DNA of 64,000 bases from Amycolatopsis pretoriensis (lineage in GTDB: Bacteria; Actinomycetota; Actinomycetes; Mycobacteriales; Pseudonocardiaceae): the NCBI RefSeq assembly GCF_900107925.1, contig NZ_FNUJ01000005.1, positions 310,001-374,000 on the forward strand. The letters are read 5' to 3'. A program made the translations under genes and the position numbers. Under the pieces are notes generated by a model. That model did no database searches and was not told where the DNA came from. It was given only the letters and a program-made list of their open reading frames with translations. This document shows positions 8,096 through 15,819 of this stretch, piece by piece (position 1 is the stretch's first letter; each line of letters begins with the position of its first letter).

Positions 8096-10075
8096 GTGAC
8101 GCACACCGCCGACGCCCCCGAAGTGCTCTGGCGACCTGAGCCGAGCCACGTTGCCGACACCAAGATCGAAGCTTTCCGCCAGTGGCTGCGTGCCGAACGC
8201 GGCGTCGAGGTGGACGACTACCGCTCGCTCTGGGAGTTCTCCGTCGAGCGTGGCCCGGAGTTCTGGACGGCGGTCGCGGACTTCCTCGGCGTGCGCTGGC
8301 ACGACCAGCCCGGCGAGGTTCTCTCGGGCGAGATGCCGAACGCGGTCTGGTTCGACGGCGCCACGCTGAACTACGCCGAACACGCGCTCACCCCCGGCGT
8401 CGCGGGCGCGCCGAAGGGCGACGACGAGCTCGCGGTGATCTTCCACCGCGAAGACGGCTTCGCCGACCACCTCACGTACGGCGACCTTCGTGCGCAGGTC
8501 GGCGCCGCGCGGGCGGCGCTGCTCGAACTGGGTGTCGGCAAGGGCGACCGCGTCGTCGCGCTGGCCCCGAACTGCCCGCAGACGCTCGTCGCGTTCCTCG
8601 CCACGGCGAGCATCGGGGCGATCTGGTCGTCGTGCTCACCGGACTTCGGTGCCCGCGCGATCGCGGACCGGTTCGTGCAGATCGAGCCGAAGGTGCTCTT
8701 CGCCGTCAACGCCTACGCGTACAACGGCCGCGAGTTCGACATCCGCGGCACGGTCACCGATCTGCGGGCGAAGCTGCCGACGCTGACCGCGACCGTGCTC
8801 GTCCAGTACGTCGGCGAAGGCCGGCTGGACGGCGCCCTGGACTGGGACGGTCTGCTCGCGAAGCACGCGGGCGCGACCCTGCTGTTCGAGCCGGTCGAGT
8901 TCGCGCACCCGCTGTGGGTGCTCTACTCGTCGGGGACCACCGGCCTGCCGAAGGGCATCGTGCACGGCCACGGCGGCATCACCCTCGAACACCTCAAGGC
9001 GCTCGCGCTGCAGACGGACCTCGGGCCGGGCGACCGGTTCTTCTGGTTCAGCACCACCGGCTGGATGATGTGGAACTTCCTGATCTCCGGCCTGCTGGTC
9101 GGCACGACGATCGTGCTCTACGACGGCAGCCCCGGGCACCCGGACCTGAACGCGCTCTGGCACCTGGCCGAGCAGCACCGCGTCACGTACTTCGGGACGT
9201 CGGCGCCGTTCATCCAGAGCTGCCTGAAGGCCGGCATCAAGCCCGCCGAGCGCTACGACCTCACGGCGTTGCGCGCGCTCGGCTCGACCGGCGCGCCGCT
9301 GAGCGTCGAGGGCTTCCGGTGGATCGTCAACGAGGTCGGCAAGGGCGTCCAGATCTGCTCGGTCTCCGGCGGCACCGACCTGTGCGCGGCGTTCGTCGCG
9401 TCGGCGCCCGACGTCCCGGTGTGGCTGGGGGAGCTGTCCTGTCCGGCGCTGGGGGCGGCGGTCAACGCGTTCGACGAAGCCGGCAACGCGGTCGTCGAAG
9501 AGGTCGGCGAGCTGGTCATCACGAAGCCGATGCCGTCGATGCCGGTGTTCTTCTGGAACGACCCGGACGGCTCGCGCCTGCGTGAGGCCTACTTCGAGAT
9601 GTACCCGGGGTTGTGGCGCCACGGCGACTGGATCCGGGTCACGAACCGCGGCTCGGCGGTGATCTACGGCCGCAGCGACTCGACGCTCAACCGCGGCGGC
9701 GTCCGGATGGGCACGGCGGAGTTCTACCGGGTCGTCGAGGGCTACGACGAGATCGCGGATTCCCTGGTCGTGGACACCTCGGCGGCCGGCAACGAGGACG
9801 GTCGGCTGATCTGTTTCGTGGTGCTCGCCGGCGGCGCTTCGCTCGAAGACGTCGAGCCGCGGCTGAAGAAGGAGCTCCGTAGCGCGCTGTCACCGAGGCA
9901 TGTACCCGATCGGTTCGTCGTGGTTTCGGAGATTCCCCGGACTTTGAACGGTAAAAAGTGTGAAGTACCGGTGAAGAGGATTCTGGCCGGTGTGGCTCCC
10001 GACCGGGCTGTCAGCCGCGACGCGCTGGCGAACCCGGAGGCGTTGACGCCGTTCGTGGAGCTCGCCGGGGGATAG
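8096..10075 (+). CDS. aacS: acetoacetyl-CoA synthetase
   Basis: A 659-aa ANL-superfamily enzyme, GTG start. It matches the AacS family over its whole length (usual length about 650). The N terminus has DYRSLWEFSVERGPEFW and FDGATLNYAEH. The adenylation motifs are VLYSSGTTGLPKGIVHG, the FFWFSTTGWMMWN segment, and the C-terminal hinge GRSDSTLNRGGVRMGTAEFYR. The catalytic lysine region is LNGKKCEVPVKRIL. The enzyme activates acetoacetate with ATP and CoA, returning ketone bodies from polyhydroxybutyrate or leucine breakdown to acetyl-CoA. The DLH-like gene sits just upstream. Confidence 0.93.
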   Translation: MTHTADAPEVLWRPEPSHVADTKIEAFRQWLRAERGVEVDDYRSLWEFSVERGPEFWTAVADFLGVRWHDQPGEVLSGEMPNAVWFDGATLNYAEHALTPGVAGAPKGDDELAVIFHREDGFADHLTYGDLRAQVGAARAALLELGVGKGDRVVALAPNCPQTLVAFLATASIGAIWSSCSPDFGARAIADRFVQIEPKVLFAVNAYAYNGREFDIRGTVTDLRAKLPTLTATVLVQYVGEGRLDGALDWDGLLAKHAGATLLFEPVEFAHPLWVLYSSGTTGLPKGIVHGHGGITLEHLKALALQTDLGPGDRFFWFSTTGWMMWNFLISGLLVGTTIVLYDGSPGHPDLNALWHLAEQHRVTYFGTSAPFIQSCLKAGIKPAERYDLTALRALGSTGAPLSVEGFRWIVNEVGKGVQICSVSGGTDLCAAFVASAPDVPVWLGELSCPALGAAVNAFDEAGNAVVEEVGELVITKPMPSMPVFFWNDPDGSRLREAYFEMYPGLWRHGDWIRVTNRGSAVIYGRSDSTLNRGGVRMGTAEFYRVVEGYDEIADSLVVDTSAAGNEDGRLICFVVLAGGASLEDVEPRLKKELRSALSPRHVPDRFVVVSEIPRTLNGKKCEVPVKRILAGVAPDRAVSRDALANPEALTPFVELAGG

Positions 10076-10112
10076 ATGGGGGAAGCATGATCGTCCACAA
10101 CGGGTTGTACAG

Positions 10113-11828
10113 GTGGTGACGGGGACACGCGCGCAGACCACCTGGCGGGTGGCGGGGGCCACCACCGTGGGGGTGATCACCTGGGTGACCCGGCTGGCCG
10201 GACTGATGACGCTCGTCTCGGTCCTGGTGCCGGCCGGGCGCCGCAACCTGCGCGGGCACCTGTCGGAGTGGCTGGAGCTGCCGCAGGAGGCGACGGTCGC
10301 GGCGGCGACGGTCGCGCTGGTCACGGGCGTGCTGCTGGTGCTGCTGGCGGCGGGTCTGCGGCGGCGCAAGCGCCGGGCCTGGCAGCTGGCGGTCGGCGCG
10401 ACGGTGCTGCTCACGGTGTCGCACATCGGGCTGCGGCACGTCTTCGGCGCCGGGATGGTGTCGGTCGTGCTGCTGGTCGGCCTCATCGCGAGCCGGCGCT
10501 ACTTCGTCGCGAAGCCGGACCCGGTGGTCGGGCGCTGGCGCGCGGTGCGCGTGTTCCTGCAGCTGGCCCTGGCCGGGTTCGTGATCAACGTCATCCTGCT
10601 GTCGGTGGCTTCGCGCGCGGTGCTGGCGCCGATGAGCTTCCCGGACCGCCTGGCGGAGTCCGCGCTGGCGCTGGTCGGGGCCAGCGGACCGGCGGTGTTC
10701 CACCAGATGTGGCTGGAGGACATGACGGCGGCCGTCGGGCTGCTGTTCGGCCTCGCCGCGGTCCTGGTGTCGGCGTACTTCCTGCTGCGCTCGGCCGAGC
10801 CGGCGCCCCGGCTGACCGACGACGAGGTCGACCGCCTGCGCAAGCTGCTCGACGAGCACGGCGAACGGGATTCGCTCGGCTACTTCGCGTTGCGGCGGGA
10901 CAAGTTCGCGGTGTTCTCGAAGACGGGCAAGGCCGCGGTCACCTACCGCGTGATCGCCGGCGTGGCGCTCTGCTCGGCCGACCCGCTCGGCGACCACGAG
11001 GCGTGGCCGGGCGCGATCGAGGAGTACCTGGAGGTCTGCCGCCGCAACGGCTGGGTGCCGGCGGCGATGGGCGTCTCGGAGCTCGGCGCGACGGTCTGGG
11101 CCCGGTTCGGCCTGGAGGTCCTGGAGATCGGCGACGAGGCGGTCGTCGACGTCGACGGGTTCACGTTGGACGGACGCGTGATGCGCGGCGTCCGCCAGGC
11201 CGCGGCCCGCACGAAACGCGCGGGCTACAAGGTGCTGGTCCGCCGCACCGAGGACCTGCGCCCGGGCGAGCTGGCCGAGCTGGAGGTCCTGGCGGCCAAC
11301 TGGCGCGGCACGGACACCGAGCGCGGCTTCTCGATGGCGCTCGGCCGCATGGGTGACGCGGGGTCGGTCCTGGTGACGGCCGAGCAGGGCGGCCGCGTGC
11401 GGGGCGTGCTGCAGTTCGTCCCGTGGGGCGCGGCGGGTCTGTCCCTGGACGTCATGCGCCGCGACCGCTCGGCCGACAACGGCGTCAACGAGCTGATGAT
11501 CTCGGAACTCCTCCTGGCGGCGCGCCGCCACGGGATTTCCCAGGTGTCGCTCAACTTCGCGGCGTTCCGTTCGCTGATGGAACAGGGCCGGCGCATCGGC
11601 GCGGGCCCGGTCGCGAAGACGGCGGCGAAGGTCCTGCACTTCTTTTCGCGCTGGATCCAGATCGAGACGCTGTACAAGTTCAACGCGAAGTTCCAGCCCC
11701 GCTGGGTCCCGAGGTACTTGGTTTACCCGGGCGTCCGCGAGCTACCCCGCGTGGGCATCGCGACGTTCGAGGCCGAGGGGCTGGGAGGCCGGTCTCCGCG
11801 CCTGCTCAGGTTGCTGCAACGGGCTTGA
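10113..11828 (+). CDS. MprF/LysX-type membrane protein with phosphatidylglycerol lysyltransferase (DUF2156) domain
   Basis: A 571-aa protein (GTG 10113 or 10116). Residues 1-230 hold about six hydrophobic helices and the rest is the cytosolic DUF2156 fold of MprF: GERDSLGYFALRRDKFAVFS, YRVIAGVALCSADPLGD and the C-terminal signature IQIETLYKFNAKFQPRWVPRY. Full-length MprF has about 14 helices, flippase plus synthase, and LysX adds a lysyl-tRNA synthetase; neither addition is present. It probably transfers an amino acid from aminoacyl-tRNA to a membrane lipid, changing surface charge. The specific amino acid and lipid are unknown. Confidence 0.8.
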   Translation: MVTGTRAQTTWRVAGATTVGVITWVTRLAGLMTLVSVLVPAGRRNLRGHLSEWLELPQEATVAAATVALVTGVLLVLLAAGLRRRKRRAWQLAVGATVLLTVSHIGLRHVFGAGMVSVVLLVGLIASRRYFVAKPDPVVGRWRAVRVFLQLALAGFVINVILLSVASRAVLAPMSFPDRLAESALALVGASGPAVFHQMWLEDMTAAVGLLFGLAAVLVSAYFLLRSAEPAPRLTDDEVDRLRKLLDEHGERDSLGYFALRRDKFAVFSKTGKAAVTYRVIAGVALCSADPLGDHEAWPGAIEEYLEVCRRNGWVPAAMGVSELGATVWARFGLEVLEIGDEAVVDVDGFTLDGRVMRGVRQAAARTKRAGYKVLVRRTEDLRPGELAELEVLAANWRGTDTERGFSMALGRMGDAGSVLVTAEQGGRVRGVLQFVPWGAAGLSLDVMRRDRSADNGVNELMISELLLAARRHGISQVSLNFAAFRSLMEQGRRIGAGPVAKTAAKVLHFFSRWIQIETLYKFNAKFQPRWVPRYLVYPGVRELPRVGIATFEAEGLGGRSPRLLRLLQRA

Positions 11829-11893
11829 GGGGGGTGCTATTCGGGGGCTCTTCGAGGGTGTGTAACCTATCTGAGCAGTGGTCGTTGGGCCCA

Positions 11894-11983
11894 GGAGGCT
11901 TCGCCTAGTCTGGTCTATGGCGCCGCACTGCTAATGCGGTTGGGGGTAACCCCCCCTCCCGGGTTCAAATCCCGGAGCCTCCG
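11894..11983 (+). tRNA. tRNA-Ser (anticodon GCT)
   Basis: The acceptor stem GGAGGCT pairs with AGCCTCC at 11976-11982, with G11983 as discriminator. The anticodon GCT is at 11930-11932. A long class II variable arm (TTGGGGGTAACCCCCC-type) and the T-loop GGTTCAAATCC are present. It is 90 nt long without an encoded CCA and reads AGC/AGU serine codons. Confidence 0.95.
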
Positions 11984-12029
11984 CTGGTGCCCGGTTCGCC
12001 GGGTGCTAGGTTAGAGAACAACTGAACAC

Positions 12030-12103
12030 GCGCCCGTAGCTCAGCTGGATAGAGCATCTGACTACGGATCAGAAGGTCAGGGGTTCGAATCCCTTCGGGC
12101 GCA
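12030..12103 (+). tRNA. tRNA-Arg (anticodon ACG)
   Basis: GCGCCCG pairs with CGGGCGC at 12096-12102, with discriminator A12103 and T-loop GGTTCGAATCC. The anticodon ACG at 12064-12066 would be deaminated to ICG for CGN codons. It lies 46 nt after tRNA-Ser and is followed by a terminator, so the two are likely one transcript. Confidence 0.96.
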
Positions 12104-12127
12104 CGTCTGGTTGAGACAGCAGTACAC

Positions 12128-12171
12128 AGGCCCAGTGCCTCCTTCGGGAGGCGCTGGGCCTGTTTGCTTTT
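12128..12171 (+). terminator. intrinsic terminator after the tRNA pair
   Basis: A 15-bp stem (12128-12142 with 12147-12161, one G-T wobble) is closed by a TTCG tetraloop and followed by TGTTTGCTTTT. This is an unusually complete rho-independent terminator for such a GC-rich genome. Confidence 0.9.
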
Positions 12172-12275
12172 GGCCCGATCCCTGCCGGAGCAATGATTCG
12201 AAGCCGCGTCAGGCGGAATTCGCGCCGGAACGCGTTGTGACCGCAGTCAGGTTATCGGCGGTGTACGCTCGGTGA

Positions 12276-15128
12276 GTGGTGGTCTGTCGGGTGTTGGGGC
12301 CGACGGAAGTGGAAGCCGGCGGCGCCGGCGTCGATCTTGGTGGGCCGTTGCCCCGGCGGCTGTTCACCGCGCTGGTGATGGCCGAGGGAGAACCGGTTTC
12401 CGACGGTCGGCTGGCCGAAGCCGTGTGGGGTTCGGATCCGCCGGCTCGGGCGGCCGCCGCGCTGCAGGTCTACGTTTCCCGGCTTCGCGGGGCGTTCGGC
12501 AGCGGTGGGCGGGATCTGTTGGAGCGCACCGGATCGGGCTACCGGTTGCGAGTTCCGCCGGGGGCCGTCGATGCGGATCGCTTCGTGCGGCAGGTCGAGC
12601 GGGGGCGGCAGCTGCTCGCCGAGGACAACGCCGCGCCGGCGCTGCACGCGTTCACCGAGGCGTTGACCTGGTGGCACGGTGAGCCGTACGCGGATCTGCT
12701 GGCCGGCCCCGATGTGCTGGCCGCGCGCAGCAGGCTGGTCGAGCTGCGCGAGGTGGCGATCGAGGAGCGGCTGGCCGCGCGACTGTCGACGGGGGACGCA
12801 CCGGGTGCGGTGGCCGAGCTGGACGCTGCGGTGCAGGCCGCGCCGTACCGCGAGCGGCGGTGGGCGCTGCTCATCCTCGGGCTGTACCGCTGCGGACGGC
12901 AGGGCGACGCGCTCGCCGCGCTGCGTCGCGTGCGGGGGCTGCTCGCCGCCGAGCTCGGCGTCGATCCCGGGCCGGAGCTGCAGCGGCTGGAGCGGCTCGT
13001 GCTGGCCCAGGACCTTCGGTTGCTGCTGCCCGAAACGCCTTCGGCGGCCCCGCCCGCACCGGCCGGCGGCCTGGCCGCGGCGCGCGGCTTCGCGCGTCCG
13101 CTGTCTTCGTTCCTCGGCCGCGACCGTGAGCTGACCACGGTGGCCCGGCTGCTGGCCGAGCGGCGGCTGGTCACCCTCGTGGGCCCGGCCGGGGTGGGCA
13201 AGACCCGGCTGGTCGTCGAGTACGCCGCCACCCTGCCCGACGCCGACGGTCCGTGGCTGGTCCGGCTGGCCGACGTCGGCCAACCCGAGGTGATCGTCCA
13301 CGCGATCGCCAACGCCGTCGGCCTGGCGCAGGTGGCCGGTGAGCCCCGGCAGGCCCTGCGCGACGCGCTCGCCGGCCGGGCCGGGCTGCTCGTGCTGGAC
13401 AACTGCGAGCACCTCGTCGGCGCCACCGCCGAGCTCACCATCGAGCTGCTCGCCGCCTGCCCCACGCTGCGGGTCCTGGCCACCAGCCGGGAACCGCTGG
13501 GGGTCGACGGCGAGGCCACCCTCACCGTGCACCCGCTACCGCTGCGAGCCGGCGACGGCACGGACGGCTCGGCGATGGCGCTGCTGCTGGACCGGATCAG
13601 GGCGGTGCGTCCCGGCTGGACACCCACGGACGAGGAACGGGCACTGGCCCGGCAGGTGTGCGCGGCGTTGGACGGCCTGCCCTTGGCCATCGAACTGGCC
13701 GCCGCCCGCGCGCGGCTGCTCGGGCTCGGGGAGATCGCCGAATACCTGCACGACCGGTTCGCCCTGCTCGGACCGGTCGCCCGCGGCTCGCTGGCCCCGC
13801 ACGCCACGCTGCAGGCGGCGATCGCCTGGAGCGTCGAGCTGCTCTCCGACGACGACCGGGAGCTGCTCCTCCGGCTCTGGCCGTTCGAGGGCGGATTCCC
13901 GCTGGAGGCGGCCGAAGCGGTTCGCCCGGTGGGCTCGGCCGGCACCTCGGCGTTGGAGTCGTTGTCGTCGTTGGTCACCCGGTCGGTGGTCAGCGCGGAC
14001 ACCACCGTGACACCCACCCGCTACCGGCTGCTGGAGACCATCCGGGCCTACTGCCAGGCCATCGACCCCGACCCGGGCGACACCCGGCGGGCGCACGCGA
14101 GCTGGGTGCGCGACCTGGCCGCCCAGTGCACGGCGGACGTCCGCGGACAACGACACGGCGGCCGGGCCCTGCGAATCCTCGACCGGGAGCTGCCGAACCT
14201 GCGCGCGGGCATCGCGCACGACCTGACCCACCAGCCCGAACACGCCCTGCGCACCGTCGGACTGCTCGACTGGTTCTGGCTGCGGAACGGCCACTCGGCC
14301 GAGGGCCGCCGGCTCATCGACACCGCCCTGCGCGCCGCACCCCACGCGGCACACGCCAACCGCGCCCGCGCCTACCTGGCCCGCGTGATCAGCGCGGCCC
14401 TCTTCGCCGACGAGGCCGAGGTGCGGCGGATGTTCGAGGAAGCCCGGGTCGCGATCGGCGAGCCGGCCGACGACGAACACCGTGCGCTGTACGCGAGCCT
14501 GCAGTACTACCGCGCCATGTTCTGGCTGACCACCGGCCAGGTCCAGGACTCCCACGACGCCGCGGACGAGGCCGTCGCCATCGGTACCCGGCTGGGGCTG
14601 GACTGGATCCGCATCGCCGGGCTCAGGACCCGCAGCGCCGCGCTCATCCACCTCGGACACGTCGCCGCCGGCGAAGCCGGACTCATCGACACCATCGAGC
14701 AGGCCCAGCGAACCGGACAGTCCTGGTCGGCCGGCTGGTCGGAGCTCGCGCTCGCCCTGTCCTACCTCAACCGCGCGCATACCGACCCGAGCCGCGCCAT
14801 CGACGCGCTGTGCCGCGCCCTGGAACGGTTCCGCCACCAAGAGGACAGCGTCTTCACGCTCGCCGTGCTCCACACCGGCGTCCATGCCCTGGTCCTCGCG
14901 GGCCGCCCGCACGACGCGGGACAGCTGCGCGCCGCCGTGCACCACCACGCCGTCCGGCTGGGGTTTCGCCCCGATCTGTTGCGGCGCTTCGGCTCTCCCG
15001 ACAGCGACCACGTGGTCGACACCGCACTCGGCCCGGACGACCGCGACACCGCTGCCGCCGAAGGGGCCGCCCTGAGCTGGCTCGACATGATCGACCTGCT
15101 CACCTCGGCGCGAACAGCCCCCGGCTGA
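12276..15128 (+). CDS. AfsR/SARP-type STAND regulator (OmpR-like winged helix, BTAD, NB-ARC, TPR)
   Basis: A 950-aa protein, GTG start. Residues 1-95 are an OmpR-type winged helix (VCRVLGPTEV, LQVYVSRLRGAF, GSGYRLRV). Residues 98-245 are the bacterial transcriptional activation domain ending in AELGVDPGPELQRLE. An NB-ARC ATPase follows with P-loop GPAGVGKT at 303-310, a Walker B-like LLVLDNCEHL and RVLATSREPLGV. The rest, to about 940, is helical TPR-like sequence. Such proteins activate transcription when an ATP-bound STAND switch senses a ligand, often for secondary metabolism. No biosynthetic cluster is adjacent. The next genes are the convergent sigma factor, six bases away, and the CHAT locus. 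Confidence 0.88.
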   Translation: MVVCRVLGPTEVEAGGAGVDLGGPLPRRLFTALVMAEGEPVSDGRLAEAVWGSDPPARAAAALQVYVSRLRGAFGSGGRDLLERTGSGYRLRVPPGAVDADRFVRQVERGRQLLAEDNAAPALHAFTEALTWWHGEPYADLLAGPDVLAARSRLVELREVAIEERLAARLSTGDAPGAVAELDAAVQAAPYRERRWALLILGLYRCGRQGDALAALRRVRGLLAAELGVDPGPELQRLERLVLAQDLRLLLPETPSAAPPAPAGGLAAARGFARPLSSFLGRDRELTTVARLLAERRLVTLVGPAGVGKTRLVVEYAATLPDADGPWLVRLADVGQPEVIVHAIANAVGLAQVAGEPRQALRDALAGRAGLLVLDNCEHLVGATAELTIELLAACPTLRVLATSREPLGVDGEATLTVHPLPLRAGDGTDGSAMALLLDRIRAVRPGWTPTDEERALARQVCAALDGLPLAIELAAARARLLGLGEIAEYLHDRFALLGPVARGSLAPHATLQAAIAWSVELLSDDDRELLLRLWPFEGGFPLEAAEAVRPVGSAGTSALESLSSLVTRSVVSADTTVTPTRYRLLETIRAYCQAIDPDPGDTRRAHASWVRDLAAQCTADVRGQRHGGRALRILDRELPNLRAGIAHDLTHQPEHALRTVGLLDWFWLRNGHSAEGRRLIDTALRAAPHAAHANRARAYLARVISAALFADEAEVRRMFEEARVAIGEPADDEHRALYASLQYYRAMFWLTTGQVQDSHDAADEAVAIGTRLGLDWIRIAGLRTRSAALIHLGHVAAGEAGLIDTIEQAQRTGQSWSAGWSELALALSYLNRAHTDPSRAIDALCRALERFRHQEDSVFTLAVLHTGVHALVLAGRPHDAGQLRAAVHHHAVRLGFRPDLLRRFGSPDSDHVVDTALGPDDRDTAAAEGAALSWLDMIDLLTSARTAPG

Positions 15129-15134
15129 GCGGAC

Positions 15135-15701
15135 CTACGCAGCGGCCGCGGTGATCAGCGCGGTGATGGCGGGGTTGCGGCGCAGGCGGCCCAGACAGCG
15201 TTGCCGGGTCGGTCCGATGGTGCCGACGGGTATCCGGAGCGTCGTGCTGATCTGGGTGTAGGGGGCAGGCGGGTCGCGGAAGAGCATCGACATCAGGTGC
15301 CGGTCCCGGTCCGGCAGTGTCGCGATGGCGTGCCGCAGGGTGGTTCGCCGCTCCAGCTCCAGGAGCTGTGCGTCGGGCTCCGGTCGGGTGTCGGCGATGT
15401 CCCATTCGTCGGTGCAGGTCTGACGAGCGTGGTGGCGCAGCACGGCGAGGCATTCCCGCTGGGTGGTGACGGACAGCCAGCCGGGCAGTGCGGCGGGCGT
15501 GCGCAGGTCGGCCAGGTGGGTCACCAGCCGCAGCCAGACCACGCCGGTCACGTCGTCGATGTCCGCGGCGGCCAAGCCGTGGCGGTGGCACACCGACCGC
15601 ACCAGCGGGGTGTAGCGCCGCACGATTTCCCGCCAGCCGGCCGGGTTTCCGCGCACGGCGTCGTGCACCAGACGGTCCACGAGATCGTCGTTGTCTGACA
15701 T
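15135..15701 (-). CDS. sigma-70 family (ECF-like) RNA polymerase sigma factor linked to the CHAT gene
   Basis: A 188-aa protein started at ATG 15701 with GGAG seven bases upstream; the open frame runs further up but without a good start. Region 2 is seen in RYTPLVRSVCHRHGL and DIDDVTGVVWLRLVTHLADL, and region 4 in LPDRDRHLMSMLF followed by a helix-turn-helix with VGTIGPTRQRCLGRLR. The GPTRxRCL motif is shared with the sigma factor at 58424-59029, marking both as one subfamily. No anti-sigma gene is adjacent. The CHAT-TPR gene is 118 bp upstream on the same strand, so the two probably form one transcription unit. Confidence 0.85.
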   Translation of the reverse strand: MSDNDDLVDRLVHDAVRGNPAGWREIVRRYTPLVRSVCHRHGLAAADIDDVTGVVWLRLVTHLADLRTPAALPGWLSVTTQRECLAVLRHHARQTCTDEWDIADTRPEPDAQLLELERRTTLRHAIATLPDRDRHLMSMLFRDPPAPYTQISTTLRIPVGTIGPTRQRCLGRLRRNPAITALITAAAA

Positions 15702-15819
15702 CGTGTCTCCAGCGATGAGGATCCGGCCGCCTTGCGGGCCGGAATCGGTTGTCCGCCTTTCTAAGCGGTCCGGCCTGCGGACGGCCTGCAATCCACCTGC
15801 AGGCGTGGAGCAGGTCTCT

